Source of the DNA: Saururus chinensis
Lineage: Eukaryota; Streptophyta; Magnoliopsida; Piperales; Saururaceae
NCBI GenBank assembly: GCA_035235625.1
Contig: CP141140.1
Span: 64,782,581 to 64,846,580, forward strand
Direction: 5' to 3'
Length of the DNA: 64,000 bases
In this document: piece by piece, positions 24,491 through 39,400 of the stretch
How the letters are laid out: the number at the start of each line of letters is the position of its first letter
Position numbering within the stretch: position 1 is the stretch's first letter
Translations under genes and position numbers: made by a program
Notes under the pieces: model-generated
What the model saw: the letters and a program-made list of their open reading frames with translations, nothing else
Databases searched by the model: none
Told to the model about the DNA's origin: nothing

Positions 24491-27400
24491 TCACTGAACC
24501 AGCTTTAATGCTTGTTGTAACTGTTGGAATAACGTTGGGTGCATCTTGCCAATGGCTGAATTGAATGATGAGTCCCCATGAAAAGCAGCACATGCTCTAA
24601 GATTTTCTCTTAGAGAGGACTCCAATGACAACTGCCTGATCGGATCTGAAGTTCTAATCTGAATGAATAAAGAACGTGTTTTTAGAGACAAACCATATAA
24701 AGGAAGTAGAATAATTCCTTGGATCTCGTATTAATAACTAATGGTGGAGATTTTCATAACTCAGCATAACAGAGCTAAAATGGGTCTACTATATGAATCA
24801 CTAGTCAAAGTATATTTATCACCCATTTGCAAGATTGAAATTTTTTCTATACCCAATACCCCAATTCGAGTCATGACTCATGAGGAATTAAAGGGAGCAA
24901 TACAAAGTAAATGGTTTCAGATAACATATCTTTCTAGCTTACACAAATGCCAAATGACAAGTCAGTTTTACCTCTGCAAATTATTCTTAAGAATTATTAA
25001 TACTTGATTAGCAACGCCCAAACACAGCATCCTGATAGTGGCCCAATTATACCAAAATTGCATATTTTACCTGTCTTCTTCTCAACTCCTTACTTGACAC
25101 AACTCCAAAAACAGCACTATGATAGTGGGACCCAATGGAGCTTGCATTATCGCTATTCAGAAAGTGCCAAGAGATGCAATCAATATAATCACAAAGTTAC
25201 ATTAAAATCTTGAAGCATTACTAACTCTGAAAAGAACTTTACTTTGAATCTTCCTCATCTTCGCATTCGCTCAAAATTACACTTGTACAAACACTGCACT
25301 TGTTACCCATTACAAACAAAAAAGGCGTGAATGCATATACCAAGGTTTGTAACAAGAAATTTAAAAAATGCGCAAAGAAGCAGTACCTTAAAATTTGATC
25401 TACTTTATCAAGAATTTGAGGTTCTCTTAAGGTCAAAACTATAGAAAGAGCCAAGGCATAAGCTTTTTTCTGGATCACTGTCACATTATCAATCTGCACG
25501 CAAGAGGCAGATACCTAAGAATTTCAACTTAAAAAATCTAAAAATGAAGTCAAAATTATTGCACTTCATAATATTTAAAGGCAACTAAGATAAGTCTAAC
25601 TGATAAACATACACAACAAATCCATCAATGTCCCCATACAGTTCGAGTGTTCATTTGCTGCACATCTGTTTTAATGTGTACACCAACAGAACAGAAATGA
25701 GCCTGCTTACAAATGATCAGAACACTGTCTTTTTGTACGTTGCCGAGCTAGTAAATCAATAAGATAGCTAACATTCAAGGCACAGAACTGTGTCATTTAA
25801 TGCATATCAACATCATTATCAATTTATCATGGCATGTAGCATTCTGGAGTGTGCATTCCCCATGAGGACCAATTTTTAATTCATAAACTTAGTAGCCTTT
25901 TTCATAAATAAGGTGCACCTTAAAGTCTTTGTTACCAACTCAATTAACTATTTCTTCAGTCTACAACTCCAGCTTATGACACTCGGACTAGCCATTCTTC
26001 GTACATCTTACTGTGCCATAGGTAATATATCTTCCATGGTGCTAAATTTGTGATTGTCATTTACACATATTGACATAATTATCATGACTTATTCCAACTA
26101 TTTGGGGTTTGTGACACAGATCCTGCACTGCAAGTTCAGTTTATTCCCAAGTGCATTTTCTTATTTAAATACCATCATTTTATTTATAAACATAATACTA
26201 CAACTGTTAATCCACAATAGTGTCCTTTTTTCTCTCATGGACTGCGTGCACCTCAGCTTACTAATCCAGCATATGAGACTTCAAGTAGCTACTTTTCACG
26301 GACTTATACCGTACCCTAGCTATATTCAATGATCAACATCTACGTACATTTTTTACAGTGCTAAAATTTAAAGCTCAACAACATAACATATCTCTATTTA
26401 AGCACACAAAAACAATATGAAATTTATCATTCTCAAAACCCTGATAGCGATATTTTCTACCTTCTCAAGCCACAAATCGGCCAGGCAGAGAATTATATTC
26501 TGATCCAGTAAAACCCCAGCCTGCTGAAGGGCCTGAAACACAGCTGGTTCGGCTGCCAAGTGGGCAAGATAATTTGAATTCATCACCAAAAGCCTTGCAA
26601 AAATGGCCCCGCTATATGCCTTTACCGATGCCTTAGAAGGATCATGCTCATCTCCTCCACTCAAACATATTACAATCAATTTCTGTAAATATAATAGGAA
26701 AACAAAAACAAGAATAGAATGTTAGAAAAAGAGAAGAGCATATCAACTACTAACAGCTGTGGTCAATGACGAACCTGAAGAGTGCCGCCAATCAGTGGAG
26801 GCGCATCATTTGGGAAACACTGCAGTGAAAGGAAATATTCAAGTGTTTTACCTTAATTGGAGTCAAAGCACCCACTAACAAGAAGACAATAATCTTTCAA
26901 TTTGGATGATTAAACAGGCTCTTAAGAGGTGGAATGAGAATGAGTTTGGCCAGTCAATCAGATGAAACACTATAGGAATGCAAATGAGTCAAGTTGCTCC
27001 ACTGCATAAGCCGGTCGTCTCAGATTGCCTTAAGATTGAACTCATTTGTGGCTCATCAAGTCAAGCAGAGAATTTTGATCCTGCTCATTTGAGCCAGAGT
27101 TGATAAAGATTACATCCCTGCTCAATGTGGCTGAGCCCACTCAAATGATGCAATTTCAACTCAACACTCAGATCAGCTCAGGAAAATACATTTATAAAAT
27201 TAAGGAAACCCTATAGCTACACATTTTTAAAGAGGAAACCCATTTGCCAAGGCTATGACTGTCAGAACCAAAAAGGTCAGAGATCTGACACTAAGAAGTT
27301 TTCAGTCCTCACTATCATATTTAACGAGGAAACTTTAGCTCCTTTTCTGTGTCACACATTCTACACAGTGATGGCCAGTATCAAACTAAGCAGTCAAGAG

Positions 27401-30400
27401 TTTCCTCTTTGGAGGTAGAAACATATAAAGATGATTTTTAGGCCTCAATTTTAGCTTTACTTGAGTTCGAATTAATCATAAACCATCTCTGTATATATGA
27501 GCAACTTGGCTCGTGGTTGGGCGTCAATCACGAGCTACAGTTATGGTTGCCAATCCAATCTTGAACATCAGTGTGCTTGACTTGGCTCCACTGATTTGCA
27601 TCCTTAAAATGCTAACATTTATAGTATGCCTAATTCATGGTCATCTTCATCAATCACATACCAAGTCAAAATAATAAAGCGTCTTTTTCCAACAATTTGA
27701 AAAGGCCTAAAAACAAAATCAGATTGAGATTTGAAGAATAACTAAAACAGAGAAATGAATCTTGATGGAGGAACACATTGCCCTTTTTAGGTAAGATTCA
27801 ATCAAAAATCAAGAAAGATTGATAAACAGGACCGGAAAATTGGGGGGCTGAATTTAAGTGGTGGGAGAACAATTTCAGCTACCCACACAAGTGAGGAGAA
27901 TTTTTCCATTAGTGGCTCTGCGATGTAAACATGGAGCAGGTGGCAGCAAGGTCAAATGACGAAATCATACTGGGTTGACACAGTCGACCCGGGCTTGTGA
28001 ACCAATTTGGCCAGGTTCCGTTTTAAAATATTGGTATAGAATAACATGTAAATCGCATTATAGCCCCATGTGTCCTATGTAGCTCCATTTGTCCTACGAC
28101 GAAGATTTGAATAGAAATAAAGGGGCGGAACAACTTCCTTAAATTTAAGGACTCAATTAATTAAATAGGTGTATTGGTTTTATCCTTACAACCAAAAATA
28201 AAGTGGTCCTTGCTTCCCATTTTAAAGTTTGTTTTTTAAGCAATGGCCAAGGTGAACCAATATCTGAGAAAATCAACCAAAGTGGATTCAGTAAATTATA
28301 AAATTTGATTCCATCAAGTCCATTTAAATGACAGGAAACAAAACTTCAAATGCACAGGAATGGATGCAAACAAAATAACGACCTTGAATAAAAGAAATAT
28401 TAAAGGAAAAAATAAGGGATATAACTTTCAGAAGTCTTACAGCCTTCTCCCAGTTACATTTTAACAAGAAGAGAAGAAAGAAACCGAGAGAATCATACCT
28501 GGATGAGAATTTCAATAAGAGGAAATGTTGATAGAAGTCCTCTATCATTGACATTCCCAACAATACCCTCAAGAAGATGAGAAACAGCCGAGGCATGCAA
28601 ATTCAGAAACTCGGTTCCACCTAATATTATGTAGCCCTCTATTATATCAATAGCAACCTGCAATATCAGGATAACAGTATTGGACATATGATATGTCATC
28701 ATACAAAAATAGCAAACAGAAAACTTTCATAAGATAAGAGAAGAAACACAGCAAAACTATTAATGATTGTTGCTGCCTGGTGACTAAAGGAAACTTCAAT
28801 GGAGGGGAAAGGGGAGAGAAAACTAGAGGAGAAAGAGACCTCAATTGTCTAACAGTACAGTAGGTAAAACCCATATAAATAAGCTTAAACTATCCCACTT
28901 CTAATTGAAATTGCCTAACTATAAACTTAGCAACCTACCTTTAATTGACATATTTAATTCAAACTAAACTAGGCAAGCAATAAATAATAAGAATCGTACC
29001 TTTAATAAAACATAAATATTAATTTTCTACCTAAACTAGGAAAGACTATAAAGAGTAATTTCTAATTGCACCACTGAATTAAGAGGCATAGGAGATTGGC
29101 TGACAGGTCATAACAATGATGCGCGCATCTGACACAAGTTACTTCTTGATGCACCAACCTTCAAGTGGTCAAAACTTTTCTCCACAATGCCAAGTAAATA
29201 TGGAAAGAAGCTCAGCAGTTCAGAAACCATTGACGGCGCATAAGAAATGGTGGCTTCCCATAGCTGCAGAGCAATTACACCAACATAGTATATACAACAG
29301 AGTTAATAGTTAGTATTAATGCTGTTTCCTTATCGATACTGAAGAGAATGGCCTACAGAAGAGAGTAATAGCTAACCAGCACACCATCCTCCAGAAGGTT
29401 TAGTTCGTTGGGATTATTTACATCAACAGACATTTGAAGAATAGTAAGCAGCATGTTGTAGCACATAGGTGAATGATTACCAAGTGCACCCACAAAATTC
29501 CGAAGAGCAACTAGGAGCTGAATCTGCAAAAGACTTTCCCCAACAGAATCCTCCCATACCTTGACATATATAAATAGCTAAACAGTAAGGTCAAAGCCAA
29601 CAAAAGAGGATACTTCTAGCAGAGATTCTATATATGGCTAAGAAGACCTTGGAATCCAACAACCTCGTTGAAGAGAACACAAAAAGAAAGAATAAATAAA
29701 AAAGAAGTTGCAGAATAGATCTCCAAAATTGATGCCATATAACTCATTCATAGATAGTCAAATAGAAACGGGTAATATCTTATTCCATTATTTTGCCAAA
29801 TACCAAACTTATAATCATATCATGCTCACCAGCTTCATCATTTCTCATCCCTATCAAATAATCTTTTCCTAAAGATACAGGTGTTGATTGAAGATAAAGC
29901 ATATAAAGCTCCTCAGGGATGCTGATTATTCAGAAATGCGGACTTATTTAAAATGACAAACCAAAATAGGTCAAAATCAAGCAAGTTTATGCATATTCCT
30001 TACTGTCATGGAACACACCTTTTCTTAAACAACATAGATGATAAATAGACATCTAGAAGATCATTAAATGAAAAAAAATAGAATTTTGAGTTAAAAGTAG
30101 AATAAAAGGTATATAAACCATGAAATGTTGCGAATAAGCAAAGATAGCCATAAATAAACCTTCATGAGCTTTTACTTTTTTGTTGAGTGCATTTGAGTGA
30201 CAAAATGAGACATTTTCAAGCCTAATACTGAAAGGAAGCCCCGAAAATACTTCCGATAATCTTGTACAATTAAAAACTCCTTAAGCCTTCCAGAACCAAA
30301 ATTCTTGGAAATTCACTATCCTGATCTAAGTAGGTAAGACACTAGATTGACTACTCCATTACAAGCCAAAAAATAAAAACACCACATAGGATAAAACAAG

Positions 30401-33400
30401 TCCCTCATGACCTATCATCATACGAAAAAAAAGACATAAAAATTCAATGGATACCTTGTGGAAAAAATCGGAAAGTTTATTCGCAACTGGAATGATGTGT
30501 TTACCACAATGTTCAATGAGCACCGAAATCAAATTCAAAACCTGAACCTGGAAATATACTAAAAAAGTCAGCAAGGCCTCCCACAGATAAGTATCTCATT
30601 GCAGAAAAACCCTCTTTTCATTGAAGGCAGATTGTAACCAATAAAAAAATATTATTGAAAGCCAACATACCTTTGAGTCAAACTCCTGCACTTCTTCTAC
30701 TAATTTAAAACACAACTCCCAGCACTTGGGAAGAAGTTCTGAAAAATCTTCTTGTTGAAAATTAGTGTCCTCAACAAGGAAACACAAAGACCGACAGGCA
30801 GCTAACTAGTATCCAAAAATTATGAAGCAAATCAATAAACGACAAGGAAAGATTTGAAATATATAAAATTATCAAGGACTTATTAAAGAATACAAAATGT
30901 GAATGTGTAAACATATACAAGGTAGTCAAAGCAATGAGTGTTAGGTGCAAAACTTTGAATATTGAGAATACCTTCACAGCTAAGTCATTGTCCTGAAGCA
31001 GGCTAATCAAAGCACAGTGTACAACCTTTCTCATATCACCTTTTATCTGAAAGAATATATATGCCATAGAAAATTGGTGAAAGTTATCAGAGGGAATTTA
31101 CAAATTAATTTTAAAAGAAACCCAGGTGCATGTTAGCAAATTCATTCAGGAAGTGCCATTCCAACATGAATGTAGTCTCTCTCTCTCTCTCACACACACA
31201 TCTGACAACATAATAGAGTTCCAAAGAATTTCTTACCTCTGATACCCATTGACCCAGTATGAAAGCAATTTTCCGATGAATTACACGCATATTTGGATGG
31301 TTGTTGGAAAGTTCGAAGGACAGGACTCTGTTAAACCTGAAAATTCATACACACATATCAGTGTCGAAGGATACTTGTGCAAGCAGCAGGGCTACCATAT
31401 GGGATCAGTTTTGGCCATATAATTTAAAATCACTTTTTTGCTACAGTCACTAATAACAATTTCTCACCAACATCAATTTTCTTTATTACAATCACGCATA
31501 GTTAACATTAAGTTTACCAATTTAGACAGATACCTTAGAAGCTTCACTAGATCTATTTCATATTGATGATTTTATATTAGGGACTAACTACCTCTTAACT
31601 TTAGCCAGACCTAATAATAACTCTTATTTTAATGTATTACGCATCCTGAAATTAAGAAAAAAATGCATACCAGTACAGAAATCAAAGAAACATCTTCTCA
31701 AAAAATGCAAAAGGCTTACACACAATATATTACCAATCATTGAAGTTAAGGTAATTTGCCAGTTCATAATAGACGTGCCCGGCTGCAGTGTATGCAGCAT
31801 CCTTGAGAAGCATTTTAGAAGTAAGATCAGTCTCCGAAAGTGAACAACCTTCCATCGCCTCACGAAGAATAGAAACAACAACAGGGCCTAGCAACTATAA
31901 GAATAAATTTGTTAGTAAACAAATCGTGCAATATAAGTCCACTGATAATGTCAGATGAAAAGAATGGCTCACTTCTCTATAATTTTCAAATAAAACAATA
32001 TACAAAGCTTCAGCACATGGTCTGAGCTTCTCAGTCCACTGAACCATATCCTGCTCGTGGTGGAATGATTCAGGGTTCTGGTACCATTCCTCCACATCAC
32101 TTGCGGTTAAAACAAAGTACCTGGCCACATACAAAGGTTTCAACTACTTCCCTAAGAGGCCATGCAACTCATTAGAAATAACAACACCAAAAGAAACAAA
32201 ATCATCATTCCTTACAAAAACCTTCCAACAATTACCTCTTAATTAAAACATTACACAACAAAACTACTCGCTCATCTGGTAAAAGTGTCCTTAAGATGTC
32301 AGCAACAGTCTTTAAAATGTTATTCTTCCTCTGTTCCAATGAAGATCCATTGTCATTAATCACACGACCCACAAGGCTTGGCTTATACTCCTTACACTCC
32401 AATACAGATTTCACCACAACCATACACTGAATCAAGAACTGCTCAAAGGGCATAATTTCATGTTCAGGGTTCACAATTTTGTTCAAGCAGAAATCCATAG
32501 CAAGCGGGAGTACAGCTTTATCACCAAAGGAATATGGATGCCTTGCTTGTATCAAAACTAGAATCTTCATTAACTTAACACAAGATCTTCCTACAAAGTT
32601 CCAAACTTTAGGAAACTGTTCATGGAAAGAAGAATCTGCAGTTTGAAGACAAGAAAAATAAAGGCCAATACTTTTAAATCATGTAATAAATATAAGATAT
32701 GTAAACAGCACAGAAAATCAAAGGACACTGAAATTTTCTTTCAAGGTGAAAAGCATCTTACAGTATGGAAGAAACGATTGGACAGCACTCAAAATAGCAG
32801 GACAGACTTCCTTCACAGGCTGAACCTCCTAATTAAATTACAAACAGAGAAACTGTCAATGATATCATACACCAAGTCATCAACCATGAAAAGCTGGTAC
32901 CAATCCAATTCTCCTTAAACTAGCTACTCCCTCTGTTCTATATTAATAGCTACATTTGGTTTTAAAAATAAACTAATTTTCGTTCATTTTGAAAAACCAA
33001 ATGTAGCTACTAATTTAGGACAAAGAGAGTACAATATAATAAAAGAATTAATATATCTCACCTCATAATTATTCTAAACTTAGCACACTAACAAAAACCA
33101 CAAGAGGGAAAAGAACATCTCGTGCTAAGTACCTGTAGAGATTGTGCATCTGGTTGGAAACCAGAAATAGTGAGTTGCCGTATTATTTTTGAACATAGCA
33201 ACCATCTCTCACACGTCAAATTTAGTTCCTCTTCAATTGAAGCACTAACAGGAACACCATTGGCCATTGAAGAAAAGTTATGCAGTAAGGTTTGTACATC
33301 ACTCTTCCAAAGATGCCAACTATATTCAAATAAATGGGAAGATATCTGCAATAATCATAAAAAAGGATCACATTAAAACATAATTAGTCTTTAATGTCTG

Positions 33401-36400
33401 AAATCCCCTCTGTATAGAAAAGGATAAATTTTAAGTTCTTTACAAAAAGTTGTTACTGAATGACCAAATAAATAAGAAAATTTTGTAACTACTTGCTGAC
33501 AGAAAAGGATTGGGTCCACATTCATTTAAGGTCAGCAATTGTCGCTGAAGAAGAAGGAGAAGAAGCAAGACTTGGTGAGGAAAGGATTGTGCTCACTTCT
33601 AGTTGTAGTTATACTCAGTAAAAAATGCAGTTGGTAAGTTTATAACTAGGACATCTGATTTATTTTCAGTAGGTGGCTCATACGGCCTTAATTCTAATTG
33701 TAGTTACTCCTAATTGAATAAGTCAAAATCAGTCTTCCTAATTCCCTTTTCGTCTCCTCTCTGTCGACTACCTCCTCCTCTTTTCTCTTCCTTCAATCAG
33801 GTCACAGCTGAACCAGAGAGAAGCTTCATCCCCATTCGTTCCTAATACCCCTAAAACTCTTAGGCTTTATAACATTTAATATTCTTATAACACTACCTTT
33901 CATACCGCCGCCGGCATCGCCCCATTCCAAGTGGTTGATGGACACACACCACCCACTATTCTTGCCTATGTTCCTCACCCACCTGCTGTGGATGAGGTAG
34001 ACCATCTTCTTTAGGACAGAGATGCCCTTTTGCGTCAGCGTAATCAGAATTTAGCTGCTTCCCAGAATCGTATAAAGCAGATTTACGATTTGCACCAAAT
34101 TGATCACGAATTTCAGGTTTGACATCTCGTTTATGTCAATTTTTCCCCACATCAGCAGTCCTCTTTATATCAGCCTATGAATGCCAAGTTGGCCCACAGG
34201 TTTCATGGCCCTTACCGCAGGTTGATTCTGTGGCTTACTAGCTCCGGCTCCAGCTCCCATATGGTTTCCAAGTGCATCCAGTGTTTCATGTCTCTTAGCC
34301 TTCGGCATTTTGTGGGTGATCCCTCTCGAATTTTCTTGAAGTCCTCCGCTACCACTTCTATTACCGGCTGCTCCACCGTTAGTGCCTTTGGCTATCATTG
34401 ATACTCACCATGTTCATCTTTTTGATAGTCTTATTTCTGAGATCGTGGTTGCATGGCTTTGGACAATGCTACATGGCTTTTTGAGGATGAGTTCTATGGT
34501 CAGTTTCTTAATTTTGCACCTTGAGGCCAAGGCAGTAGCAAAATATGTGGATTGTTATGATCTTGCCATAGAATAGGATAGTTTGATTTATTTTAAGCAT
34601 GGAAGACCGTATCAATACACATGAGAGTATCGATGATCATGGATACGGGTACACGCCGATGATACATTTGGTACGTGCCGAAATTGGTATAAACCCTTTT
34701 ATAAATATAAAAAAATATTATAACTAATAATATATCATTATAATACTTCTTTTAGAGCATAATAAGGCCATATAATGCCGTATCAACTGATACAGGTATT
34801 CTAAAATTAGTTCATTCAGAACCATATACTATTATGCTCTCCGTCCCATATAAATTATTGGTCATTCTTTCCTATATTAAATGTTTTAAAATTAGATTAT
34901 TTTAAAAATAAATAATATGCTTAATATGAGTCTAAATTACATGTTTAAATAAATGTATATTTGTAGAGCACTATATGTAAAAAAAAATAATTATGTAAAT
35001 TGTATGGACCTACCAGTAGGGATGCCACTCGGGTCGGGTTAATGGTAAACCCGACCCGACCCGACCCTAATGGGTCGGGTTTGGTTTTTAAAAATAACCC
35101 TAATGGGTCGGGTCAGGTTTTAGTGATCCAACCCGACCCGACCCGAATATAAATATAAAATTTATATTTTTTAATATTATTTTTTTAAAAAAAATTTAAA
35201 AAAATAATAAAAAATATATATATAAAATATTTTTTTAATCTATTCGGGTCAAACGGGTCGGGTCGGGTCTGGTTCGGGTTCGGGTCGGGTCGGGTTCGGG
35301 TTCGGGTCACAACTTTGTGATGTGGGTTCGGGTTTGGCAAAACCCAACCCGAACCTGACCCGGTGGCATCACTACCTACCAGTATTGATCTCATATAGTT
35401 TTAAAAATATTATTTTTAATATAACTAAAATTTAAACTTTCAAAGAAGTTGGGTTTGAATTGTATTTTTAGTTTTAAGAAAAAAAATTATTTAATTTTTT
35501 AAAAAAAAAACTAAAATTTTTAATTAAAAAATGATTTTTTAAATAAGTATCGATATGTATCGGCCGTATCGATACAATACGGCCGATATGTATCACAAAA
35601 TGGTGTGGGGGGAGTATCGCCCCCTGTACCATATCGGTATCGACAGATATGGACCTGTATCGGTCGATATGGCCTTCCATGATTTTAAGTAGGCTGATTC
35701 ATTTTGAGTAGGTGGCTCATAAGGCCTTAATTAGGCTTTTAGTTATGTTGAATTAGGAAATTAAAGCCCAGGCCCATAGCGCTTGGCATATTACGTAAGA
35801 GGCACTGACCTCCTAATTGGAATCAATCAGAAACAGTCTTCCTACTTTCCTTTTCCTCCCCTCCCAGTCGATTATCTCCTTCTCGCTTTCTCTCACTTCA
35901 ATCTGGTCACAGCTGAACCAGAGAGAAGCCCCATACCCCCTTAATTCCAACTTCCCGTAAAAATCTTAAGCTTTATAACAAATGTCTTCAAAAATATTTA
36001 TTTTAGTTAACATATAAGTTTGTAAAGAGTTTAGTGTCATAGTTCCATGAAAAGCAGACTGGTTTTTATTGTGCCAGCTTTGCAGTTGAAAATGACCTTA
36101 TCAATAGTTGTTTTTCAACCTTCATCTCATGAAGCTAATCCCAAGGTGTATGATAAAAATGATGATGTTGAGCCTTCATCTCCTTAAGTCACTCCTTATT
36201 ATTGGGTTTTGCCACGAATGACATCCCAGATGGATTTTGCAACATCACTTTGATTATAACAAGAGTTGAATAGTGATACAAAATCCAAGGTGCCGGCCCT
36301 AGATAATTGAGATAGAGATAATGATGGTGGTGGTGGTGGTGGTTGATGATGATGACCATGAGGGAGATGATGATCAGTTTTAGTTGAGTTTCAGTTATTA

Positions 36401-39400
36401 AATTTCAAAACTTTCAGAATTTTTCAGAGACCTCCTTAAATAATTTAGTAAATATATGTGGATGACTGAACTTACCTCATTTTTCAAAAAAGCAATCTAA
36501 CATGAAGCATGGTTTAGAATTTTTAAAACATGTTACAGAGTTTTCATTTTGATGTTATACCTACAATCACTTTTTCTTTTAAAGTAGGTAGTTCATGTCC
36601 TGATCTAGCACTAAATATTAATCTTTTAGACAGTAAATAACAAGTACCTAACTGGATTGAATGATTGAGTAGTTGACATATAAGTTATGCATAAAAGATT
36701 ATGGAGATGGTAAATTTTGTGCCAAGTTGCTAACTCCTGAAAACAGATACACAGTTGAAAGTTTAAACCATACAACAGATTAGGTAAATTCTTCAGTTGT
36801 GAATTATGCAACATGGCTGCCAAAAATTTGGATATTCGTGAATTGCATGCTGTAGGGTGTACTGTTCTAGACATTAGTAATTTTTTTATAGAAAATCGAT
36901 AATTATTGAAATTCACAAAGACAGAACATACTTCAGCAAAATTTTTCTGGTCAGAGGTCAGACGCTTTGTTGATAATTCCTTCAAAGTTCGAAAAAGAAC
37001 CATAAAAATCCTGTGAGAGGTAAGAATATCCGCCAACTGAAGCTGTTGCCCTAAAACAGAGAAGAGATCTGGCCTGAAAGATAAAAGTATTATTGAGCAA
37101 CACAATACTTGAAAATTGCAATTAGATTAGTAAAAAATAAATTACAAAATATGCTAATAAGTAAGCACATCCAGAGAGACTACATAAATGACATGTCTAA
37201 AAGGTTATACATAATTTTCCAGCTAAAACTAAATTCGTCCACATACACATCAACTGCAGTCTTTGACAGACATATGCTTATGAATAATCAACAAGAGCTT
37301 TCAAGAGACATTGAACTTCACATTTGAAAAAAAGAATTGTATTCAATCTAACTCTTATTCTAGTTATGCAGTGTTATAAAGTTTGCAATCAAGTAGCAGG
37401 TACAATTCATAAATTCAATTTAACTTGAGTCGCCATATAAGCAGGATGTAATGTATTAAAGTATTACCAATCTTTTGGATAATCGATCCGGGCTATCTTT
37501 GAGACAAGCACAGCCAACTGTTGAGCTATCTGCAACATACAACATAATAAACATATCACTTAAAGAAGAATGTGGCAGCAAAAAAGTTCCCAACAATAGG
37601 CAAAAAAACATGCACAAATATCATGAGAAATTTATCTCTGCCAACACCAGATAATAAAAATGCTGCCTTAAGAAATCAATACGAAGTGGATAATTACATC
37701 TGCAACATAAAGACAAGAATCTTGCATTTAACGATTAATGACAGCTACCTGATAATTCTCTTCCTGTAAGCACAACAGCAGTCTCTTCCGCAAGTGCATC
37801 TTCTCATCATTGCTTATGCCACTACAAACAGAGAAGAAGATATGAATTTTTTTCACTAAAAATACCAGAGACGAGGCATATAAGTAGAAGCACCATTTTT
37901 TTTTTCTGTTTTGAAGGATATAATACAACAAATCTGTAGTAAAAGAGTACTAAATTGGGCACGAGAGACAGCACAGGAAACAAATATGAAAACAGGAATA
38001 AACGTACAATGAATCACGCCTATTTCTCCAATAGCGGTTGATACTATTCTTAAAATATACAGACGCCATGAGACGAACATCTACCTGACAAGATAGATCC
38101 TTTGTACATATTATTTCCTGCACAACCAAGACACAGACATTGGAAAAGGATAGTCATTGATTAAACAAATAAAGTACTAAAAAATAGTACATAAAAAAAT
38201 GGAAGAAGAATATGCAATAATATAGTAAGAAATAAAATTTGAAAAACACCCACTTCCACTCAGACTGGTTAATTTAGGCTTGAGAAGAGAAATCATGTGT
38301 AAGGGGAGCATAACCGACGATAGCTTAGTCTAGAACAACAAGGAGAAAGATAATTAAATGTAAAGTTGAGCCAACTAAGACTTCTCAAATCTATACCATT
38401 CATTAACTGCTAAGATTAGGGCTAAGCTTTACATTAAATAGAAATCCTAAACAGGCCTAATCACTAGCTTAAAAGCCCACTAATCATAACCATAAAGAAA
38501 TTATAAAAAACTCCTCATCAATCAGGAAACTATTATAAACTCCTAATTAAAATAATAAACTAATAATACATCAAACTTGTACATGACTTTGAGTTGGTCA
38601 CATACATACTACCACGTGGAGGAGCCTGTTATGGACTTTGGGACACACACATGGGTACGGGAGAAAGGAAATTTAGGGTTTTTTCTAAGGAGGTAAGACC
38701 TTGTAACAAAAATGAATGAAACACACACAAGTCTTTTGCCTCTTGCACTTCTTCCCCACGGGCTTCAACAGATGGAGATTTTTTTCTCGTTTTGTGAGAG
38801 AAAAAAAGAGTGAAACGAAGGGCTTCTACGTACCAGGGGATTTGTTCTCAACAAGCAGTCGGTTGTGACTTGAATTTTCACATACTAGTAAAAGGATTCT
38901 CTCTCCCGGTCATGGACGTAGGCACCTTGCCGGACCACTTAAACCTTTTTCTTTGCTTATTCTTACTTTTACTTTATAATTGTGTTTTCTATTGGGTTGT
39001 GTTGTTGCCAAAATTATACAAAGAGGTAGCTCAGCCAGGTTCTTGGTGTTTTTTGTTGTGATGGCATCAGATGGGTTTAACAAATTTAAATTTGAAAAGT
39101 TCGATAGAAAGAACAATTTTCGTTTGTGGCTGAGAAGGGTTAAGGATCCGTTGGTACAAAAGGGCTTGTTAAAGGCATTGTATGAGAATTCAAAGAAGCT
39201 AGAAAGCATGAGAGACAATGAATCAGAGGAATTGGAGATGAAGGCAGTTAGCATCATTTGTCTTTGTCTTGCAGATGAAGTATTTTACAATGTTATTGAA
39301 GAGGAATCAGCTCTAGAACTCGAACAAAGTTGGAGAGTTTGTGTATGACAAGGTTCCTTTGTTTTATCTCAAAGAGGAGCAAATTAGTTTAAACATTTCA

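Larger units (their letters stand above)
33660..35980 (+). mobile_element. gutted Ty3/gypsy element in importin intron 5
   Basis: Direct repeats of 220-290 bp (about 33660-33885 and 35690-35980) share AGTAGGTGGCTCATA, GGTCACAGCTGAACCAGAG and AAGCTTCATCC/AAGCCCCATAC-type ends, and I read them as LTR remnants. Between them is only the 3' end of pol (33905-34555) followed by inserted MITEs. Gag, protease and most of pol are missing. The orientation is opposite to the host gene. Confidence 0.7.

Noticed and set aside
26398..26460. Extension of importin exon 19 past 26461
   Set aside because: The conserved protein continues directly from exon 20 when the GAGAAG|GTAGAA donor at 26461 is used; the extra residues are intron read-through.
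36626..37105. 159-residue minus ORF
   Set aside because: Only 36932-37073 (importin exon 5) is conserved; the rest is read-through of the flanking introns.
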